Below, piece by piece: positions 57,741 to 64,000 of a stretch of 64,000 nt of DNA. How positions within the stretch are numbered: position 1 is the first letter of the stretch; the number at the start of each line of letters is the position of its first letter. The stretch is from positions 1-64,000 of the forward strand of contig NZ_LMVP01000112.1 of the NCBI RefSeq assembly GCF_002287235.1, read 5' to 3'. Under the pieces are notes generated by a model. It was given only the letters and a program-made list of their open reading frames with translations. It ran no database searches and was not told the DNA's origin. The DNA is from Methanosarcina spelaei. GTDB lineage: Archaea > Halobacteriota > Methanosarcinia > Methanosarcinales > Methanosarcinaceae. Both the position numbers and the translations under genes were made by a program.

Positions 57741-57960
57741 AAAGATACTATAATAAAAAGACGAAGGTTTGAACTGCCTTTAAAATTACCTCCGTCTCTA
57801 AATCATCTTTCCCTCTAAAACTACTTTTTTCTTTTGAAATTACCTTAAAAATAACCTTCTTTCTTAAAATTACCTTCTAGTCCTTTTTATACTTGTTTTC
57901 CCTTATTATTGTAAACAATAAAAAGAAAAATAGTATCAAGATAAAAACATCGGCGTAAAC

Positions 57961-59265
57961 ATGACTGCAAACATAAAAAAAATGTCACTTGCTTTTGGAA
58001 GTACAAGAATTGAGTTTGAAATTCCTGAAAGAAATCTTGCCAGTGTTATTTTACCTTCAGAATTTGAAACAAAAGAAGAAGGAACTTCTCTTATTAAAAA
58101 AGCGCTTGAAAATCCCATAAAAAGCCGACGGCTTTCTGAGATTGTAAAACCTGATTCGAAGGTTGCAATCATAGTTAGTGATGTTACGCGGCCAACTCCT
58201 ACTGCAAAGCTTCTTCCTCCTCTTCTTGATGAGCTCTATCTTGGAGGAGCAAAGGACGAAAATATTACTATCGTTTTTGCCCTAGGGTTACATCGAAACC
58301 AGACTGAAGAAGAATCCCGAAAACTGGTTGGAGAACAAGTCTACGAAAGAATTCGCTGCATCCAGCACAGCAGGAAAAGGTGCAGGTATCTTGGAGAAAC
58401 GAGTTTTGGAACGCCAATCGAGGTATTTGAAGAAATAGCAGACTCCGACGTTATCATAAGCACAGGAACCCTGGAATTCCACTATTATGCGGGATACAGT
58501 GGAGGAGGGAAATCTATTCTTCCGGGAATCAGTTCGGAAAAATCTATTCTTTCTTATCATAGTTTTTATAGCAAACTCTTTGAAGGTGATCCTCTCTCAG
58601 GCAGAATCGACAGTCCTGCAAGAAAAAATATAGAAGAAGCTGCAGGGGTTGCAGGCCTTAAATTTATCCTTAATGTCGTGCTTAGCAGCAAAAAAGAGAT
58701 AGTTTCTGCCGTTGCAGGCGATTTCATCGAGGCCCACAGGAAAGGCATGGAAGTTGTTGATTCCATGTATAAAGTGCCTGTAGAACCTGCGGATGCAGCA
58801 ATTGTCTCTTGTGGAGGGTTTCCAAAGGATATTAACCTTTTCCAGGCGACGAAATCCCTTGAAAATGCAGTTTTTGCCGTAAAAAAAGGAGGCTCAATAG
58901 TGCTTGTGGCCGAATGTAATGAGGGAATTGGAGATAAGGTATATGAGCGCTGGAGTACAGAATGCAAAACCCCCGATGAAGCAATACGGAAATTCAGAAA
59001 ATGCTTTGAATTCGGCGGGCATAAAGCTGCCACTGTTGGAAGGACTGCAAAAACATTCAAACTTTATCTTGTCTCAAAACTTCCGGACACTGAAAGCAGA
59101 AGTGCCTTCTTTATTCCCGTAAAAAACGTAGAAAAAGCGCTTGAAAAGATTCTTTTCGAAAATCCTGATGCTAAAATCCATGTTATGCCCAACGGTGGAT
59201 GGACTCTGCCTGTAATGAGACAAAAAGATACTATAATAAAAGATGAAGACCTGAACGATCTTTAA
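57961..59265 (+). CDS. LarA-family nickel-pincer racemase homologue, copy 2
   Basis: The protein has 434 residues, close to copy 1 over its full length and with a 12-residue acidic C-terminal addition (DTIIKDEDLNDL). The catalytic set is kept (HRNQ, EFHYYAGY, GGGKSILPG, SYHSF). Codons from 58093 to 58223 are identical to copy 3, while flanking parts are much more diverged. The gap to copy 1 is 220 bases, and each copy seems to have its own upstream sequence. A similar phrase (TTTTTATACTTGT...CCTTATTAT) occurs upstream of this gene and again after it, so the spacer was duplicated with the gene. Confidence 0.85.
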   Translation: MTANIKKMSLAFGSTRIEFEIPERNLASVILPSEFETKEEGTSLIKKALENPIKSRRLSEIVKPDSKVAIIVSDVTRPTPTAKLLPPLLDELYLGGAKDENITIVFALGLHRNQTEEESRKLVGEQVYERIRCIQHSRKRCRYLGETSFGTPIEVFEEIADSDVIISTGTLEFHYYAGYSGGGKSILPGISSEKSILSYHSFYSKLFEGDPLSGRIDSPARKNIEEAAGVAGLKFILNVVLSSKKEIVSAVAGDFIEAHRKGMEVVDSMYKVPVEPADAAIVSCGGFPKDINLFQATKSLENAVFAVKKGGSIVLVAECNEGIGDKVYERWSTECKTPDEAIRKFRKCFEFGGHKAATVGRTAKTFKLYLVSKLPDTESRSAFFIPVKNVEKALEKILFENPDAKIHVMPNGGWTLPVMRQKDTIIKDEDLNDL

Positions 59266-59562
59266 GATTGCCTTATAGTTCTTTTTTATACTTGTCTATC
59301 CTTATTATAAATAATAAGGAGAAATAGGTCCGTTTAAGGAAAAATGGATCCGTTCCAAAAATTTCATAATAAATATTTAAATGATAAATATATAAATATA
59401 TAATGATGAAAACGTCTGCTTTCTTATCCTGTTTTCTATTTCCGGTGAATATTGATGTACTAAATCTCATTACACTTTACATTTTTACTATTTCAGTGTA
59501 TCTTTATTATAATATTTTACAGCGGAACTGATATAAGTGGGTAACTTCCTTATCTTTTTGGG
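59266..59562. other. Spacer between LarA copy 2 and UPF0228
   Basis: 297 AT-rich bases. The first part repeats the spacer found before copy 2. No ORF was supported. Confidence 0.5.
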
Positions 59563-60141
59563 GTGATAACTATTAATAAAAAGAAAAAAATTTTGATCTT
59601 CATTGTTTTTCTTGTTTTCATCGCACTTGCAGGAATATTTTTAAAACTGCCAATTTTTACGCCAACATCCGCCGGTGAAAAACAATCAGATATGGTAGCT
59701 GGTTTAGTAATTCAATTCAGAGCTGGAACTACTGAACCGGAAGCAAAAAATATTCTTGATGACCGTAACCTGCCTACATACAAATTCGATTATAATATAA
59801 TTAATACACCAGGATACTACATAATAGTAGATAAAAATAAAACGAACGATATAAGAGATGAGTTGAGAAAAAGACCAGATTGGACTGACTCTGTATTCCC
59901 TGATATAGACAAAGGAGATTACTACATAATTACAGTAACTGAGCAAGCTATTCAGGATAAAAATTTCCTTGAGATACTGGAAAAAAATAATATTGCACTG
60001 GAAAAATTTGTATGGTGTCGCGCTCAATTCGGAGAACGCCCTATGAGTGGGATTTCAAAGGAACGCGCAAATGAATTAAAGGGTGAACTCGAAATGAACA
60101 AAAACGTTTTCTTAGTAGAGTTCGAAACTATTTTCTCATAG
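59563..60141 (+). CDS. UPF0228 family protein, membrane-anchored
   Basis: The protein has 192 residues. Residues 9-30 form a membrane anchor (ILIFIVFLVFIALAGIFL). The conserved part (QSDMVAGLVIQFRAGTTEPEAK, YYIIVDKNK, WTDSVFPDIDKGDYYIITV, FLEILEKNNI) identifies UPF0228, a family typical of Methanosarcina with no known function. The start is GTG at 59563, directly after a GGG run, so the ribosome site is weak. It sits between two LarA copies and looks like an insertion into the array. Confidence 0.85.
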   Translation: MITINKKKKILIFIVFLVFIALAGIFLKLPIFTPTSAGEKQSDMVAGLVIQFRAGTTEPEAKNILDDRNLPTYKFDYNIINTPGYYIIVDKNKTNDIRDELRKRPDWTDSVFPDIDKGDYYIITVTEQAIQDKNFLEILEKNNIALEKFVWCRAQFGERPMSGISKERANELKGELEMNKNVFLVEFETIFS

Positions 60142-60251
60142 GCGATTTTTTAACAATAGAACCAGCATCTATAAAAGAGGATATCTATAGTTAACAAATA
60201 AAAGAAGACAATTACAAAAACAAATATCAAAAAACAAGTGAAGTGCCAAAT

Positions 60252-61511
60252 ATGATTGCAAACACAAAAACAATATCATTAGCTTTTGGGAGCATGGCAC
60301 TTGAGCTGGATATTCCGGAGAGAAACATATCCAGTATTATTCTGCCTTCGGAACCTGAGATAAAGGAAAATGGGGTTCCTTTAATTAAAAAAGCGCTTGA
60401 AAATCCCATAAAAAGCCGACGGCTTTCTGAGATTGTAAAACCTGATTCGAAGGTTGCAATCATAGTTAGTGATGTTACGCGGCCAACTCCTACTGCAAAG
60501 CTTCTTCCTCCTCTGCTTGATGAGCTCTATCTTGGAGGGGCAAAGGACGAAAATATTACTATTGTTTTTGCCCTCGGGCTCCATAGAAATCAAATTGAAG
60601 AGGAATCCCGAAAACTGGTTGGAGAACAAGTCTACGAAAGAATTCGCTGCATCCAACATGATACTGGCAGGTGCAGACGTATCGGTATGACCTCCCGTGG
60701 AACCCCGATTGAGATTTTTGAAAATATTCTGGACACCGACGTTGTTATAGGGATCGGAAGCATTGAGTTCCATTATTATGCAGGATATAGCGGTGGGGCA
60801 AAGTCAGTACTTCCTGGGGTAAGTTCGAAAGAAACAGTTATCACAAACCATAAAATGATGATTGACGAAAAAGCTGTTTCCGGAAGGGTTGATGGGCCTG
60901 TCAGGCAGGACATGGAAGAAGCCGCAAAAATTTTCGGCCTTGATTTCATCCTGAATGTGGTGCTTGACAGCAAAAAAGAGATAGTTGCTGCTGTTGCCGG
61001 CGATTTTATCGAGGCTCACAGGAAAGGTGTGGAGGTTGTGGATTCCATGTATAAGGTGCCAGTGGAGCCTGCGGATGCGGTAGTTGTTTCCTGCGGAGGT
61101 TTTCCTAAAGATATCAACCTTTTTCAGGCAAATAAAGCGCTTGACAACGCAACTCAGGCTGTGAAACAAGGTGGTTCCATCATCCTTGTAGCCGAATGCG
61201 CTGAAGGAATAGGAAACCAGGTATATGAATGCTGGAACAGGGAGTGCCGAAGCCCGGATGAAGCAATAGAGCGTTTTAAAATCTGTTTTGAGTTCGGAGG
61301 ACATAAAACAGCAATAATTGCAAAAATTTCAAAGAAGTTTAAACTTTACCTGGTCTCAAAGCTTTCGGACAAACAAACAAAAAGTGCTTTCTTTACTCCC
61401 ATGCAAAATGTAGAGGATGCCTTATATGCAGTGCTCTTGGAAAATCCTGATGCAAAAATTCACCTTATGCCCCACGGAGGGCAGACCCTGCCTGTTAGAA
61501 AAGAGAACTGA
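60252..61511 (+). CDS. LarA-family nickel-pincer racemase homologue, copy 3
   Basis: The protein has 419 residues from the ATG at 60252; a GTG at 60243 would add three. His111, His174, Lys184 and His200 are kept. Here the last lies in ITNHKMM, the canonical LarA form, whereas copies 1 and 2 have a Phe/Tyr-His there. Copy 3 also has its own middle section (DTGRCRRIGMTSRGTPIEIFE). It is therefore the best candidate for an orthodox lactate-type racemase; the others probably take different substrates (inference). It follows UPF0228 by 110 bases. Confidence 0.87.
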   Translation: MIANTKTISLAFGSMALELDIPERNISSIILPSEPEIKENGVPLIKKALENPIKSRRLSEIVKPDSKVAIIVSDVTRPTPTAKLLPPLLDELYLGGAKDENITIVFALGLHRNQIEEESRKLVGEQVYERIRCIQHDTGRCRRIGMTSRGTPIEIFENILDTDVVIGIGSIEFHYYAGYSGGAKSVLPGVSSKETVITNHKMMIDEKAVSGRVDGPVRQDMEEAAKIFGLDFILNVVLDSKKEIVAAVAGDFIEAHRKGVEVVDSMYKVPVEPADAVVVSCGGFPKDINLFQANKALDNATQAVKQGGSIILVAECAEGIGNQVYECWNRECRSPDEAIERFKICFEFGGHKTAIIAKISKKFKLYLVSKLSDKQTKSAFFTPMQNVEDALYAVLLENPDAKIHLMPHGGQTLPVRKEN

Positions 61512-61576
61512 TAACTTCCTAAAATGAGCAGTGAGTAAAGAATCAAAACTAAAAAATAAACTGCGGAAGTGCAGGC

Positions 61577-63232
61577 TTAAACGCCTGCCGAATCCGCTGT
61601 ACTGCTTGACGCTTTTTCTAAGTTTTCTTCTTCATCTTCAAACCTTAGCCTGAAAGCCTTCTTCAGGAATTCAGGTGAAAGTTGAGGTGTCACAAAGCTT
61701 ACCACAACCAGGGCAAGGAAAGAGAGTGGTGTTGCAATCAGGATTGGGTCCACAAGGGTCCAGGTACCTGAAAGTAAAGTTTCCTTGCCGAAGATTGCCA
61801 TACAAATCTTGAGAGGTGCTGCTTCTTTTGCATGGACAAAAGTCAGCCAGAAGAGGCTGCTTAAAGATCCTATTACAAGGCTTGCAGTTGCGCCTGCTTT
61901 TGTAGTGCGCTTCCAGAAAAGTGCTCCAATAAACAGGGGCAGGAAGGCAGCCGTACATAGACCCATGAACATCGCAGTTGCTCTGGCGATAATGCTTCCA
62001 GGCAGGATATATGCCAGAATAACTGCTACCAGGATTGTAAAGGCGATTCCTATTTTTGTAACGTGGACGGTTGCCTTAGACTTGCCTTTCATTATACTCT
62101 GCTGGTAAACGTCGTATCCTATTGCTGTGCCCATTGTGTGAAATTGAGCGGCTGCAGTAGACATTGCAGCTGCAAGCAGGCAGAGCATAAAAATTGCTAC
62201 AAACATCTCAGGCAGTGCGTGGTTGAGGAACGTGGGCATTATAAGGTCAGTGTTTCCATCAGGGACAACCTGAAGAGATATCTTGCCCATTGTCCTGTAG
62301 AAATATACGTTGGAAAGGGCTCCTATAGCATATGCGACTCCTACCATCATAAGGAGGAAAGGACCTCCTATGGCAACTGCTCTTTTTAGAGAGCGGTCGT
62401 CCTTTACAGTCATGAATCTGACTGCAAGCTGCGGTTGTGCAAGTACTCCGATTCCTACTCCCATTATAATTGTGGAAATCATTGTCCACCAGATAGGGGA
62501 GCCAAAGGTCGGCATCGAGGTCCAGCCCTGGTGTCCCTGAGCTACAAGGGCAGGAGGAACAAGGTTTGCCATGTTTGTAAGAGCCTGGTGAGCTTCAGTA
62601 ACTCCTCCAAGCATACTGTAGGTGTAAATAAGTATAAAACCCATTCCTAATATCATTAGAATAGCCTGCATAGCATCAACATACATAACTGAGAGAAGGC
62701 CGCCTTTAATCACGTAAGAAGCAATAATAATCGTGAATATTATAAGTGCAATGTTATAATTTACTCCCAGTGTTGTCTCAAGGAATCTTCCGGCTCCGAT
62801 AATAACGCTGGAAGCATAAAGAGGCATGAAAACTCCAATCAGAAGCCCGGAAAAAGCTTGAATAAACTTTGACTGGAAACGCTTTCCAATAAACTCTGGA
62901 TAAGTTATAGCTCCCAAATTTAGCCCCATACGTCTTGTTCGAGGCCCGAACACCACAAAGGCTATGAAGATTCCAAAAAAGATATTCATAAAAACAAGCC
63001 ACAAAAGTCCCATTCCTAAAGATGCGGCTACTCCACCGAACCCTATAATCGCGGAAGTGCTGATAAATGCAGCTCCATAGGAGAGAGCCATAATTGCAGG
63101 ATGCACGCCTCGGCCGGCGAGCATATACCCTTCGGGCTGGGAGTTCTTTTTGTATCCCAGGTAGGCGACGTAGAAAGTGGCTCCAAGATATACAATAAGA
63201 AATAAGATAAGAACTGAAATACTGACTGCCAT
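61577..63232 (-). CDS. Sodium:solute symporter (SSS family)
   Basis: The protein has 551 residues and about 13 membrane segments. Family landmarks are EGYMLAGRGVHPAIMALSYGA, TSAIIGFGG and ALPEMFVAIFMLCLLAAAMSTAAAQFH, which holds the Na+-site helix. The layout resembles transporters for organic acids and proline. The C-terminus ends in an acidic cytoplasmic tail. The ATG at 63232 has GGAA about 10 bases upstream. The small accessory gene lies 89 bases upstream. Substrate not assignable. Confidence 0.92.
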   Translation of the reverse strand: MAVSISVLILFLIVYLGATFYVAYLGYKKNSQPEGYMLAGRGVHPAIMALSYGAAFISTSAIIGFGGVAASLGMGLLWLVFMNIFFGIFIAFVVFGPRTRRMGLNLGAITYPEFIGKRFQSKFIQAFSGLLIGVFMPLYASSVIIGAGRFLETTLGVNYNIALIIFTIIIASYVIKGGLLSVMYVDAMQAILMILGMGFILIYTYSMLGGVTEAHQALTNMANLVPPALVAQGHQGWTSMPTFGSPIWWTMISTIIMGVGIGVLAQPQLAVRFMTVKDDRSLKRAVAIGGPFLLMMVGVAYAIGALSNVYFYRTMGKISLQVVPDGNTDLIMPTFLNHALPEMFVAIFMLCLLAAAMSTAAAQFHTMGTAIGYDVYQQSIMKGKSKATVHVTKIGIAFTILVAVILAYILPGSIIARATAMFMGLCTAAFLPLFIGALFWKRTTKAGATASLVIGSLSSLFWLTFVHAKEAAPLKICMAIFGKETLLSGTWTLVDPILIATPLSFLALVVVSFVTPQLSPEFLKKAFRLRFEDEEENLEKASSSTADSAGV

Positions 63233-63321
63233 AATAGATCATTCCAAAATAGTTCGTTACTGTTTTTCTCAGGCTTTATTAAAAACTCGATTTAATATGA
63301 ATTTTTAAACAAATCCTGATT

Positions 63322-63504
63322 TTATTCCAAGTTTGCCGGTATTGGGTCACCGTCTTGAGTCACTGTCTTTTTACTGCTGCTCTTTACTGTCTTCGCTTCA
63401 TTTCCTTCTTTCCAGTAATAAGCCCCATAAACCAAACATCCCAGTGCACTTAATATACTGGCCAGATACCCAAGCCAGATATACGGATCATCTATTCCTA
63501 ACAT
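63322..63504 (-). CDS. Symporter small accessory protein
   Basis: The protein has 60 residues. MLGIDDPYIWLGYLASILS and then ALGCLVYGAYYW give one membrane helix, followed by a charged tail of 28 residues. The composition and the position 89 bases upstream of an SSS symporter match the small proteins that occur with such symporters in archaea and bacteria. The ATG follows GGAAGG. It probably acts as a subunit or a folding aid of the transporter. Confidence 0.8.
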   Translation of the reverse strand: MLGIDDPYIWLGYLASILSALGCLVYGAYYWKEGNEAKTVKSSSKKTVTQDGDPIPANLE

Positions 63505-63653
63505 CTACACACCTTCCTGAAAAATATCCTGGTAATAGTTAACGTGATACTTGTTAGCATTGTACATCTAACTTTTTGTTATTTAAACATATTGAGTAAG
63601 ATAAAACTCCAGTATAAAGTAACGAAGTGAACTTTATAGATTACATAAACAAT

Positions 63654-63699
63654 TAATTATAATTTCACCACAGGTCTAATTATAATTTCACCACAGGTC
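63654..63699. repeat. Two exact 23-bp tandem repeats
   Basis: A 23-bp unit (starting TAATTATAATTTCACC and ending ACAGGTC) occurs twice without mismatch at 63654-63676 and 63677-63699. Confidence 0.9.
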
Positions 63700-63835
63700 T
63701 GTATGATATATTCTTCATACTTCATACAGATGTGGGAATTGAAAAGAGTGACTTTTTACCTCTGGCTGCCTGGTTATAATAATGAATCCAGGACTGGAAA
63801 ATAACTTTTAAGCAGGGATTGCGGAAAACAGGGAA

Positions 63836-63931
63836 ATGGAATTTAAGTGTTCTGGATGCGGAACATGGAAAAACGCTTTATTGAAAACAGACCGTCTTGT
63901 TCCAAAAAAATTTCTTCTTCTGCCATTATAA
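63836..63931 (+). CDS. Possible 31-codon zinc-finger-like peptide
   Basis: ATG at 63836 has AGGGA directly upstream. The peptide starts MEFKCSGCGTWKN, with a CxxC pair, and ends in a basic and hydrophobic stretch. It is too short to be sure; it may be chance or the first part of a broken gene. Confidence 0.2.
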   Translation: MEFKCSGCGTWKNALLKTDRLVPKKFLLLPL

Positions 63932-64000
63932 GTAAATTTCACAGCAAGAAAAAAATAGCTTACACTCAAAACTCGGAGCTGGCAAATGAAATATAAAATA

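Larger units (their letters stand above)
63505..64000. other. Gene-poor right edge
   Basis: 496 bases. They contain the tandem repeat at 63654-63699, an imperfect palindrome around 63701-63735 (GTATGATATA...CTTCATAC) and a 31-codon ORF at 63836-63931. A longer gene could start beyond the window. Confidence 0.5.

Noticed and set aside
59266-59562. Remnant of a further LarA copy after copy 2
   Set aside because: Only the spacer phrase is repeated; no LarA codons could be read in any frame.

Overview
The window is a piece of a methanogenic archaeon's chromosome, almost certainly Methanosarcina or a close relative. RNA polymerase is split into A'/A'' and B'/B'' genes in the archaeal order rpoH-rpoB2-rpoB1-rpoA1-rpoA2-rpl30e-nusA-rps12-rps7-EF2-EF1A-rps10. 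A UPF0228 protein, DUF460 and DUF2117 proteins, AT-rich spacers and many decayed insertion sequences fit the same genus. Species is not called.

Layout. 1-1.04 kb: right end of a DDE insertion sequence cut by the window edge. 1.3-2.6 kb: a secreted matrixin-like zinc protease and a membrane-anchored partner. 3.5-17.7 kb: the transcription/translation operon on the minus strand, headed by tRNA-Lys. 18-24 kb: accessory DNA with a P5C-reductase-like gene, a DJ-1/PfpI protein, a B12-binding radical SAM enzyme between two dead IS5-type elements, and several repeats. 24-31 kb: UPF0280, DUF460, a small secreted protein and a U32-family enzyme. 32-37 kb: MATE exporter, TolB-like beta-propeller, Ca2+/H+ antiporter, a MITE and a cluster of hairpin repeats. 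37.1-38.7 kb: a radical SAM/SPASM enzyme preceded by a 45-codon ORF that looks like a RiPP precursor. 39-47 kb: secreted or beta-helix proteins, a TadC/GspF-type membrane protein with its secretion ATPase, and MarC. 48-52 kb: two MITEs and a 1,173-aa PocR-PAS histidine kinase. 52.4-53.9 kb: a fluoride operon (crcB-DUF190-pyrophosphatase) behind a fluoride riboswitch. 54-61.5 kb: DUF2117, UPF0173 and three LarA-family paralogs interrupted by UPF0228. 61.6-63.5 kb: a sodium/solute symporter with its small accessory protein.

The most interesting items are: (i) the candidate RiPP pair, whose precursor is a short GTG-started ORF with a repeated PLYG(I/V) motif; (ii) the archaeal fluoride riboswitch operon that includes pyrophosphatase; (iii) two ~197-bp MITEs with intact 8-9 bp target duplications whose ends match the insertion sequence at the left edge; (iv) decayed duplicate fragments of the two secretion genes lying on either side of that locus; (v) a triplicated LarA family with a recent gene-conversion tract; (vi) an rpoB2 reading frame whose conserved N-terminus extends upstream of any ATG/GTG/TTG codon.

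Limits: everything here was read by eye. Family names come from motif recognition, not database searches. Promoters, terminators and small ORFs are predictions.
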